Assembly: GCA_026413225.1 (NCBI GenBank)
Contig: CM048591.1
Location: forward strand, 37,107,803-37,171,802
Reading direction: 5' to 3'
DNA from: Otis tarda
Taxonomy: Eukaryota; Chordata; Aves; Otidiformes; Otididae
DNA length: 64,000 nt
Shown here: in pieces, positions 51,501 through 63,500 of the stretch
Numbering within the stretch: position 1 is the first letter of the stretch
How the letters are laid out: every line of letters starts with the position of its first letter
Program-made: the position numbers and the translations under genes
The notes under the pieces: generated by a model
Seen by the model: only the letters and a program-made list of their open reading frames with translations
What the model was told of the DNA's origin: nothing
The model's database searches: none

Positions 51501-54500
51501 GACATAATAAACATTTTTGCTTATACTTGAACTGCAACTTCTCTTGGTATTCTTGCAATTGATTGTAAAGTCACTTGTAAGAGTAAGTGACAGAATTTCC
51601 TATACTGCGCTCTGCAGTCCATACCGATGCAAATTTGTGTGCAACCTTATGAATAGCTGAAACTTGTTAAATGTATGGGGAATTTTTTTATTCCTGTTTT
51701 TCACCTAGGAGTCTTACTTCTGTAAATCAGGGAAACTCCAGGGGAAACAGTACATCAGTTTTGAGGCCATGTTTTTATTGACTTCAGGCAGTGTCATAGT
51801 CTATGCTTTTATACTTAATTTCTCTTGTTTGTCACTCTGTACTGCTGTGGCAGTTGCACATCCTTCTCTATATTTACAAACAGAAGTAGGTCTTGCTGTG
51901 TGCTGATGAGCAATATTCATGTTGTGCCAAAAAGTATTATGCAGAGCAGTTGTATTATGACCTAACAGTCCGCCTAGAAATGTGGCACTCTAATGCACTT
52001 TTTCTGCAACAGCTATGTCACGAATATTTTTATGAAAATTAGACTATATACTCAATTCTTTCTGATTCTCTAGGTCACTGTTAGTCATGTCTAAGAACTT
52101 GTGACTGGTTTTATGAACTGTAAATGTTTCACAAATCCTACTCTGAAGATTTGTTCATCTGTAAACATATTGAAGACAACAGATTGCTTTCGCATCTTGC
52201 AAGGTTTCTTGCAGTTGTTGCTGAGCAGAAACTCATAACGTGATTGAAGTAATACCTGTTCGTTATTCAGTAGTGCTCTGAAGTGACCAGTCATAGGCAA
52301 ATCATAATCTGAGTCTTAGCAGTGCAATATAGCCAGAGAGAATTTTTGAATTGGTTACCAAAGTATCTTGTTACAATGTCACACTTTGAGTTCTGCAAAT
52401 GACTTGACTTCTCATTTAAGATATTTTATTCCTAAAAGCCTGATATTAGACTCTTAAGTCTTTGCTTTGTTCATGCACTAATGTTAGTGAACTTTATAAG
52501 TCATGCTCTAGAGACTGCCACTTTCATTACTGAAAGAACATTTTAACCTGCAAAGCACCTGCTTAAATTTTACTCACATTTAACAGTAATATCTTCTGTC
52601 TAATGGGTCAAATGCTAGTATAATACTTAAATTGTTTCTTCGTATGTTGTTTTAGCAATCATGAGCTATGGAAGCTATGCCATTGCTTAGAGTACCTCTT
52701 TAACATATTTGTTACTAGTTATTCTAGTAAGAAGGAGGCTGTACTAGTCATTAAGGGGACTGGAAAGAGAAACCAATAAAGATTCCATAACCATCTCTAC
52801 ACACAGTAACGTCTTCCCACATGTTAACTGGGAGAACACTGCAACCAAGCACCCATAGCAGTAACAGTGACTGACTTCTGTTCTGTGACATATTATATGA
52901 ACATGGGGTACATGGAAGAGTAGAAACACATAAACAAATGGTAATTACTCTTACATTTAGCAGGAAGGAATATTGACTCATTTTTCCTTCTGTGGATTAA
53001 ATCTTCTCTGTATTTGTCAAGGAGTTTTTTAATTCTTACTTTTCTTACCATTCCCACATCTTTATCGTAGAGTGAATTTAAATTTGCTTGGACAAATCGT
53101 GAGATTTCTTGCTGAAACTTCATGAATGGGAAGAGGAGACTTCTAACATGTATGGGTTAAAAGCTTTAAGCAGCATCTCAAGAAAAGCGAATTTGAATAT
53201 AGTGCTCTAGTAGAACAATAACCCTCCTTTATTTTATGAGTTGAGAACAAATTTAAATTTCAAGTAATTTCTTTGTAACTTCTGTTTGTTTTCTTCTGCT
53301 TCAGGTGATGAGGTAAAACATCTCTGCCTTCAGCTGGCTGTGACACAGGCCCAATCATCTCAAAATGCAGCAATGCTTTTGGGAATGTGGATGGCACCTC
53401 CCCTCGTCTATACTCTCAGTGTACGTATGCCAGAAAATTTTTGAGACCTCAGCACCTCTTTACTATAAGATTCCTCAGTGATCATGTTCAGGATGTCTGA
53501 CCAGAAAAGGATTATTGGTTCAGAATTCTCCAGAAATATTGTTTAGCCAATATTTGTAGTGTGAGAAAGGCTATTCGGCGGCCTTGAAATTCAAGTCAGG
53601 CTTAAGATCTACTACATTGGTTTTACTTAGATTGCTTAAGACTTTCTTCCTCTCTCTTGTTTCATGCTATAGCTCTGATAACCTAGAGATGTAAGAAGGT
53701 ATGGCATGCAGGGAGAAAAAATATCTTATTATACCAACTAATAGTCTTTAAAAAAAAAAAAAGCCAGCCTGTTTGTCCAAAAGTTTGCCTCTTCTTCTAG
53801 CAGTATCTCTTCATCTAGTAAACATGTTACTTCTTGAAAACCTTGCCTTTGTTCTGTAGATAGTCAATAGACTAATCTGTAGTATAATCAAATCTGAGCT
53901 TATCCTCCACTGCAGTGTAGTTCTTATGGTGGTACAACATGGACTCCATGATACCGTATGTAAAACTCCCTGAATCCCACAGTGCACTTGTCTGTGCAGT
54001 TCTGTCATTTCATACAAGTTGAGAAGCTGGTTTATGTCAGTTCTCAGAAAATCCATTGTGGATTTCTGTGGTCTTTTCCAATTCTTCAAGGGTGTTTTTG
54101 TGTTATAATTTTTAATTCAGTAGTCTTCACAGATATACAAACACTTGATGGCCGTTTTAAGATACATAATTGGTAAAGTACCAAAAAAAGAGAAATATTT
54201 TATTTTTGAGCACCAGTTTTCTCACTGCAGTGGGGATTTGAAGTCACAAAATATGCTCAGCCACAGAGTGTGTAAGTTTTATATTCCTTCAACGTAATTA
54301 TTCATTCTTCCTCACAGCTAGCAATATTAATGGTGCTGGGAGTACCATACGTTTGTCCATGGCTGTCTAGTCAGTCACTGTGTCTTATGTAGGAGTGCAG
54401 TGGGCACCATAAAAGAAAATGACAATTGTCCTGCCAGTACAGAGACATGGTATCTAGGGTTCATTGAAAGAAAGTTCCTCAGTTTTCAAGGAAAATAGAA

Positions 54501-57500
54501 TATTGACATCTTTGAACTCTTTTTCATTCAAGCAATTCATCAAAAGAGGGAAGAAGAATTGAGAAGTATTTATGACTTTGCTTTTTTAAGTGGTGTTTGA
54601 GCCACTTATTATTATTTTCATCCTTTATAGTAGTAGTTGAAGGTCAGTGAAGAGCTAGAATCTGAAACTAAGCAAAAGCTTTTGCTTTTCAGATGAAAAC
54701 ACAGAAATACCTTTTCATGTCCCTGCCCCTATGGATGAAACATGTTGCTGAAGACAAACTACAGTCTTTTACAGAAGTGTTTCTGATTCAACAATTTGAA
54801 GTGAAGAACCGCACAAAAAACCCAGAAATCTGCCAGTGTGTTTTACAGGGGCTCTTGCAAGCAATGAAAGTTCCAAACCCTCCCCAGTATTGCTGGAGCT
54901 TTCTGTGCCAGGCTGTGGAGAAAATATTTGAGCTTCTACCAAATGAGTTTCAGGTAAGCAATAACTATGAGAAGTATCAACATTGTAACTGGATACTTTT
55001 ACTGATGGTTAAGTCCAATCTTTTTGCACTGACCCATCAGATTTGAAACATGAAGTAAGTGTAAAATATTTAGTGAAAGTAGTTAAGATGCCTGCATAAT
55101 TTCAATTTAAGTTACTTTCAGATATTCTTTAGAATATGACTAAGTTCTGAAACCAATTTCATGTACACTTTACCCTCATAAATGATTTGGTAATGGAAAA
55201 ATACAGTATCGGTACTGAAATAAATCTTACTGAAACAGAAGTAGAGAACAGTAAGAAGGTGGAGTTTTTCCCCCACAAAGGATTCAGCTTCTCAGTGATT
55301 TAAAGAAATATCTACTTACAGAAAATATCTCCAAGGAAGGGCACTCTTCCATTACAAGTAAAACAAACTCTTTGAAACTCTTCAGATACCATTATTCCTC
55401 AGTTAAGTACATTGAAGTCCCCAGCGAATACAGAAGTTCTTAACTAGAACAAATAAAACGAGGCTAGAGACGAGATTAAATATTCATCATGATCATGAAC
55501 AGAGTTCCTAAACTCACCACTTTTAATGATGAAGAAACCTGGAAGTATACGTCTGAACATGAATTTACTTTTCTGTTTCCAGAGAAGCGAACTGGAAATG
55601 TATGTCGATGTAGCAAAATGTGTCTCAGAAATGGCTGATTCAGAGATCAATCGCATTGTCCAGATCCCTAAGGTAATGATGTTTCACTCCTGGTCTTTTC
55701 TCACCAAATCATGTGAAACAAGCATGCCTTATCAGAGTGTTCTAGCTCATTGGGAGCATTGGTTGTTTTGTCTGCCATGCAGGTAAGAGTGGTTTTTTTT
55801 GTAGGCAGCAGAGAGAAGCAAAAGTGATAAGAGCCCACATTCAAAACTTTCTCAAGCCAACTGAAGTACTACTGATTTCACCTGGGAGGTTTGAACTGGA
55901 GAGTCAAAGTAACTTGGTCAAGCTCAGACAGGGCTGTTGGCAGAACAGAAATGGTGTTAGATCTTCTGAATCCCAGACCAGTGATGTAAACAGCAGACCA
56001 CAGTCCTCTTTGGTGAACATAACTACCTACCTGGAATGGACTATAAATGCATCCTGATGACTAGCTGTGCTTGAACTGGTGGATCCTTGCTTTGGTTAAA
56101 AATGTGGAATAATTTGACTGAACAACCTTTCATTCTTGACTTAATGTACTGTATTTGCATTCACACTCAGAATATTTCCTGGTGGACAAGATAGCTAAGG
56201 ATGACAATGGAATAGAAAATGTTTCAGCTTCCAGATCACCAGTGGAATCAATTAGTGGTGGAATTCTTAGCAGGAAATGACCTGTGTGAAAGGACTTGAT
56301 GGTTTCAGATGAGGTTGTTATCAACAAACATCCATGATATAAAACTGTGGTGTTCTGTTTACTGGCAGATTCAATAGAGAATCAAGCATTTAAATAGGTT
56401 AGGGAAGCTGAACTGTCTTTCTCCTGTATCTTTGAGTTCTGATTTCCACACTGGAAAAATGCCATTTAAGAAGGCCTTTTTTGTTACTGCTGTGAATCTG
56501 TCTTACAGAAGACTCGAGTCTCCAGAACTGTCAGGCTGGCTCATTTCAATTTGAAGGGGAGTGTAAAATTTAAAGCGATATGAAAATAGTCAAGCTGTAC
56601 TGAGTTGCACATTGCTGGACTATGTAGAAGCATGTGAAATTAAAGTAATACATACAGTCTTCTGTTTCATAGTTTATCATTAAGAAAAGTGAGCTTGCTA
56701 GATAATCAAAGAATTTTTCTCCTTTTTTAATAAAGAGGAATGTAGCATCTGCTGTTCCCAGAAGAAAGGTACATTTTAATTTAACGTATTTTTTTAATTG
56801 CATTTGCAGAACAATATAGAGAAGGCCACATTCATGAAAGTCTATTTAATTTCTCAAGGCAGACTGCCTCTGATAAACCTGAGTGCTGTGATTGATATTG
56901 TGGCAGGATATCACCAGAAAGAACATGTTTTATGGATGCTCTTGCATAGTTTCTATCATGCTCGTATTGTGAGCCATGAAAACACAGGTAAGGTCGAACT
57001 TAAAGAAGAATCAACAACAAAATCAACAGACACAGATGAATCTGCACTGATTCTTTTAAAGTAATTTTAAGATGGTTTAACCTAAGTGTTTAGAAATTTC
57101 TCTATATTAGAAGCTACTTGATCTTCAGAATTTTTTCTGCTCCTCAGATACTTGTATCAAACATTGCTTTTATGTTTTTCTCCAATTATTTGTTTCTTTG
57201 GATCAGCTACAAGTCATTTATCTCAGTCAGGTGGATTGCAGTCCAGAGTTTTTACTACATCTGTGTCTCCTAGTCTTTTTAGACTTCCAGAGTAGGGTAG
57301 TGTTAGAAATGTACATAGCACGTTGGAGACCAGTAATAGTGCAGCTCTGCTGACCTTCATGTCCAATATCTAACTTCCTAGTGTGAGACATAGTAGGTAG
57401 AGGCCTGTTCCCATGAGACTGACTGAACCAGTGAGCTTACTTTTCTGAACTCCTTGCACTGAGTTGACACAGGAAACAAATTGCCCTTCCTCCTCTTCAT

Positions 57501-60500
57501 AACCATAGGAGATAGTTATCTGGTGGGTTAATGAGTTGAACAGGCTCAGCTAAGGGTCTGATAAAGCACTGGAGCTGATGCAAGAGAAGTAGCAGAATCA
57601 CACAGGAAAATAAAGAAGGGAGAAGCAAGAACAGAGGGAGGCAAGAATGAGGTCTCCTCATTTTCATGGCAGAAGGATCTTTGCTTGTGTTCACAGAACA
57701 ACTCAAAGCATTATATTGCTGGAAGCCTTAACTGCCAGCTGTGGTTGAAAAACTTCAAATGGTAGTGAGTTTTGAATGAGTGAAGTAAGACTCTTGGGTA
57801 AAGGAGGAGGCAGCATGAAAGAGGCACATGTAAAGAGTACAAGGAAATGGTAGTGTGTGAATTGGTATGTTCTTGAAGGTAGAATCATAGAATAGTTAGG
57901 GTTGGAAGGGACCCTTAAAGGTCATCTAGTCCAGCCCCCCTGCAAGGAGCAGGGACATCTTCAACCAGATCAGGTTGTTCAGAGCCCTATCCAACCTGGC
58001 CTTGAATATTTCCAGGGATGGAGCATCTACAACCTCTCTGAGCAACCTGTTTCAGTGGTCCACCACCTTCATTGTAAAAATTTTTTTCCTTATGTCCACT
58101 CTGAATCTACCTCCCTCTATTTTAAAACCATACAGCTCATCCTGTTGCAACAGGCCCTACTGAAGAGTTTCTCACCATCTTTCCTGTAGGCTCCCTTGAG
58201 GTACTGGAAGGCTGCTTATAAGGTCTCCCCTGAGCCTTCTCTTCTCCAGGCTGAACAGCCCCAACTCTCTCAGCCTGTCTTCCTAGGAGAGGTGCTCCAG
58301 CCCTCTGATCATCTCCATGGCCCTCTTCTGGATCCTCTCTAGCCGGTCCATGTCCTTCTTATGTTGGGGGCTCCAGAACTGGAGGCAGTACTGCAGGTGG
58401 GGTCTCACCAGAGCAGAGTAGAGGGGCAGGATCACCTCCCTTGACCTGCTGGACACGCTCCTTTTGATGCAACCCAGAATGTGGTTGGCTTCCTGAGCCG
58501 CAAGCACGCATTGCGTTCTCATGTTGAGGTTCTCAGCCTTTGTAGGAAGTAGAATGGATTTTGGACAGCAGAATCTGAATCTATGTAATATATTTTGTCC
58601 TTGGGTTGAGGGCTTATTTTATTTGCGTGCCTTTTCTGTGTTTTACTGATCCGCTCTGCACTGTAGGAGTATTTTCACAGCACTCCCCACATTGTTGCCC
58701 AATGTACAGTGACATCAATGCTAGACCTAGATGAAGTACTGGGGCAAAAACTTCAGGAAGGCTTTAGGTTTCTGTAGCAGTCATGTATGCAGACTGAGTT
58801 AGAGGGACCTGCAGGCTGCAATTATCTGAAATAATTCTCACTCAGCGTTCCTTTTTCTGTGTGTTCAGTGTGTTGCCTGCATGATTGTCATGGTTTAACC
58901 CCAGTCAGCAATCTGGTACTATGCAACCGGTTGCTCACCCTCCCCCTTCCCAGGGTGGAAGAGAGAATTGGGAAGAAAAGACAACTCATGGGTTGAGATA
59001 AAGACAGTTTACTAGGATAGCAAAGGAAGAGATAATTATGTATCTGTAAAGAATGGTAATAATAATAATATCTAAGGATAATAATATATACAAAACAAAC
59101 GGTTCACTGTCTGTCACCATCTGATGACCCAGTGACCGATACAACCCATCCCAAACAGCCACCACAGAATGAAAACTGAAAATGATCCCAAACAGCGAGA
59201 GAGCAAGAGAGAGCCCACCAGCTAACCCCCACTTATATACTATGATGTTTATGGCACTTTCTTCAGCCAATTTGGGTCAACTGTACTGGCGATATCCCTC
59301 CCAGCTTCTTGCATCTGCATATTAGCGAAACCTGGGAAGCAGAGAAAAGTCCTTGGTCTCTTTAGCAACAACTAATAACATCAGTGTGTTATCAGCATTC
59401 TTCACATACCAAATCCCATGCTAAAGCCAACACAGCAGCTACTGGGAAGAAAATGAGCTCCATCCCAGCTGACACCAGGACAGTTATAAGCAAAGTTTTT
59501 GTACTGTTTAAGTGCCCATATGCCTTCTGTCAGTGGGAACCATGAATGAAATGTGATAGCAGGTGGTGATAACACTGGTGATCAGTGTTCTTGCACAGTC
59601 AATGTTTTGTTGCTAGAGTGATTCCTTGTGTTTGCTTTTTAATGAAAAATGGTGCATTCTAGTGTTTTATGTGAGTCGGTGTTCTTCTTTTTATAGGAGT
59701 GCTGAAAAGAATGGACTGGCTGCTAGACCTGATGGGCTACATTAGAAATTTAGCCTACAACTCAACACCCTTACCAAATGTTGATCTTAAAGAGGTACAT
59801 GCTGTGAAAATAATATGCAGCTTTCAGGCAAAAAAAGAGGTTTTGATGTATTTCACGTTCTTCCTCAGGAATAAGTATTATTTTTTTTATGCTTTTGTAT
59901 TTTAGAAGATTGTCATCTTACCTCCGTAGAGAAAGTCTTCTCAATTTTTGTGATTGTATGTGTATGTAAGACTCTTACTTTAAATTATGATAGAAGCTAG
60001 AGGTAACTAAAGGAAATCATTACTTCAAATTAACTGTATTTAGAACAATTAAAGGAAAAAAATTGAATTTACCAGTAGAACTATCTAAGCAGGTCAAAAC
60101 TGTACAACTGCTGTTTCTGAGAGGGCTTGGACAGTTTTAGGAGTCTAATTTTGTTCATTGTTGCATCTATTCAGCTGCTTAAGTTTTCTGGTTGAGGTTG
60201 TAAAATAAGCTGCTGCTTAGATAAGAAAGATATTCATTACATTGCTGCAATATTTTCCAACCTTTTGTAGCACTACAAGGGGAACCATCTCTAATTTCCC
60301 TCAACAATCAGCTTACTGTAAAGAAGTTATTTCCCCATTTTAAATGACATGTGGATCAATCTTAATCTAAAGGATGATTTTAGAAGAGTGTGGCTTTGCT
60401 TTTCTTTCTGTAAACACTTTAGTTTGATTTAGAGTTTAGAAAAAAGTATTATGTTGCTTCAAAGCTTAAGAGAATATTAGGAACTTTTTACTTCTTGCAT

Positions 60501-63500
60501 TTTGAATGTTAGCTGAATTTTCAGATGATTGTTTTGAAGAGCAAGCCACCATCTGGATTCTTGGTTTGGGGTTTTTTTTTAATAGGGATTTTTTCTCCCC
60601 TTCTGTCTTATTTATTTAATAAAGTGCATTTTTGCTGTTTTCTTGTTTAGTGCATAGATTTCCTCCTGTGGCTGTTTGCAGCTTCTGTGGTGACCTGGGC
60701 TGACCATGGTGCACCATTACTACTTGGCCTCAGTGCTAACTGGTCACTGTGGAAGCACCAAACAAAATTACCAGAATTATCTGAGGATCACATTGGCAAG
60801 CACCCCAGTGACAAACTTGCTGTGCAAGAGACTCTCACTCTCCTTCCAAGCAGCATTTCCCTTCTGCTAGCTAAAGAGCCTTGGAAAGAACAAACACAGA
60901 AGGTAAAATTGCATGTAGTGGTAAGCTACATTTTCCAAGTCAGAAGGGACTCCATTTCTAGTAGTCCATTCAAGTCTTAGGTGGAGCAGTTATTTCCTCT
61001 TTATCTATTGCATCTGACTTTGTCTTGGTTTTTGTTTATTTGCAATCAGATATGACTTGTCTCAAAAGACTGAATGTAGTTTCTCAAGTAAAATGTTAAG
61101 AGTTGCAAAGAACAAAAAACATTACAATGTTGGGAGTCAAACTCCTAAAAAGGTACAGCTGGGAGAGCAGAGGTGGCAGCTGCTGGTAGCAAGTCAGTCT
61201 TTTAAACACTGAAAGACAGATCCTCTGCAGTTGTACATCACCACATTGGCAATTTAGGGCATTCAAAGATCTTCTATGCAGTTTGTACTGTATGTGATTT
61301 ATTTTCAAGTATAAGTTGAAAATAAGTGTGAAAAATTGTGCCTTATTTGGCAAGCCGGCTGTAGATTGCTTGTGGTTGAGATATGTGGAAATATTATTAT
61401 AAACCTATAGATTAATAGTTAGCTGTTTTGTGCAAACCAGAATCCGTTAAGTACTGGCTCCTGTACACTCGTGTGCTCAGAGTTACCATTGAAGTCAGAA
61501 TTCAGAATGTGAGAGGAATGCAGGAGTGGGCTGTTAATATGCAAGTGCCTGATTAGGCTTTAGGGAAGAATTTGAGACTGTGCTCTGAAAATCATCTTGG
61601 CAAGTTTGAAATACCCCATTGTCTTCCAGGCACCCTGTGCTGCCAGAAAAACAATGAAAAATTAAAGAGGTCAAAAGAGGGACAAAGACAGTAAGACTTC
61701 TGGAGGATTTGCAGTAAATCGTTTGGACAAGAGATTGATAAGAAAGAATTGTATTAACAGGTTAAAGTCATGAACAGGCAGGATGGAGGGAGACTCTTTA
61801 CTGTTCCTTCTTTATTACAAAGAATTATTGCTGAGGTAATGAGAAGAAACAAAGGGAGGTTCAGATCCAGCTGTAGGAGAAATTGCAGTTACAGTGAGAT
61901 ATACTCTAGGGTGTTTGGATAGTTTGGGCAGAAGCTTGATTAGCCACTGCTTGTGATTAGATAACTATGAGTTTAGCAGCAATCCGATGTTGCCTGTCAA
62001 TCTGAAAATAATTTGTGGTGTTCTGATACAGAGGCTCTCACTTTTAATTCAAATTTTCTTTTATATTTCAATCTTTAGTTTATTGACTGGCTGATCAATA
62101 TGATGGCAAGTCCTAAGGAAGGATTGTCAAAATCCTCCATGAACCTGCTGAAAGGTAGTATATTTTTAATTGAGTCTTTATTTTTCCATAACTATCAGTA
62201 CAGATCAAAGTCCAGTTGTTAAAAGGGTGAGATTAATCTATACTATTGCACATGTAGGAGAGCTTTATTTTTTCTTTAAGAAAACCTTCACAGGTAAGTT
62301 AACATTCCTGTCTGTAACACTTTGTTATGTTTGCTGTCTCATCAACTGATACTTATGTACTACTGATGAACTAAAGGTACATCTGGTCCTACGGGCATGT
62401 TTCAGTGATAGATCTGTCAACTGTTTTTGAACTTACCCTTCAAAATAAAATGCAGCATACTATTTGGAAACCATCGAGTACTAGAATAGAAATCACAGAG
62501 CAATTTATTCAGGTGCAACTGAAGACTGAACTGTGGGGAAGGGATAGGAGACAGGCAACGACAGCCTAGTAGCATGGTCTGACAAGAAAGGATAGAGGAA
62601 TGAGGGTTGCTGAAAAGAAAGGTGGGAAGTACATTATATTTTGAATTACAGTAACGGCCTGTGTCCCTGGCATGTCCCATTGCTCAGCTAGAGATGTAGG
62701 ATTGTGAATACAATCTGTGCAAGTTGTTTTAAGAGGACATCACAAATGCTCTTAAGTGAAGTGAGTGTGCTTGTGCTTCTTTCCATTAACACAGGGCACC
62801 TCCTTTGGATCACCTGATTTGTTGGACCTAAACATGGCTTCTTGAAATCTGGTTATAAGTTCTTTGCATTACTGCGATAATTAGCCTTGTTTTGAGGGTC
62901 TGTGATCTTTGGTCACTCTCTGATAAATTTTAAAATTCTCCTGTTGCGTCTGCTAATCTCCACCAGAAACAATGATAAAGGTTGTTGGAGAATTCCTCTG
63001 TACATCAGAGGATTCTGACATACACAATGTATTCTCAGTATTCCCTGATTGAGATGAGTCATTGTTTCCCTTGAGCTTTCCATTGCTTTTTTGCTTTTAA
63101 GTACTTAAAATAGGAAACTCCCTTCTGGATGACAAGAATGTGGCTGGTTTGGTTACTGGATTTTGCCTAAATGCATGATCCTTTCAGATTGAGTTGAGGA
63201 ATCAGTAAATGACACTTCCAGTCAGTGAATTGCACAGAGAACTTCAGACATTGTACTTTGTGCTTCCTAGTGCCTCCTGTCTCCCCTCTTGCATCATTGC
63301 TTGTTGAATTCAGACTTTCTGCAGTGTTTGATCTATTTGCTGCTTTAAAGTAATAGTCTAGTTAGTAGATTATATGATATGATTTCACTAGCAGCCATAC
63401 CATAAAGCACATGAAAGGCCTAATATAGCATCACATTTCAGAGGGGTGTAGAAACTACTATATCTCATGAACGGTGGAAGTAGCATCAGAAATTTTCAGG

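Larger units (their letters stand above)
56988..59696 (+). other. FOCAD: FOCAD intron, 2.7 kb, with CR1 and solo LTR
   Basis: Carries an antisense CR1 (57881-58536) and an antisense solo LTR (58886-59482), together nearly half of the intron. The remainder has no recognised feature. Confidence 0.8.

Noticed and set aside
54693-54695. ATG at the first codon of exon 25 as a possible start
   Set aside because: It directly follows a good acceptor and continues the FOCAD frame from exon 24; no promoter is visible.
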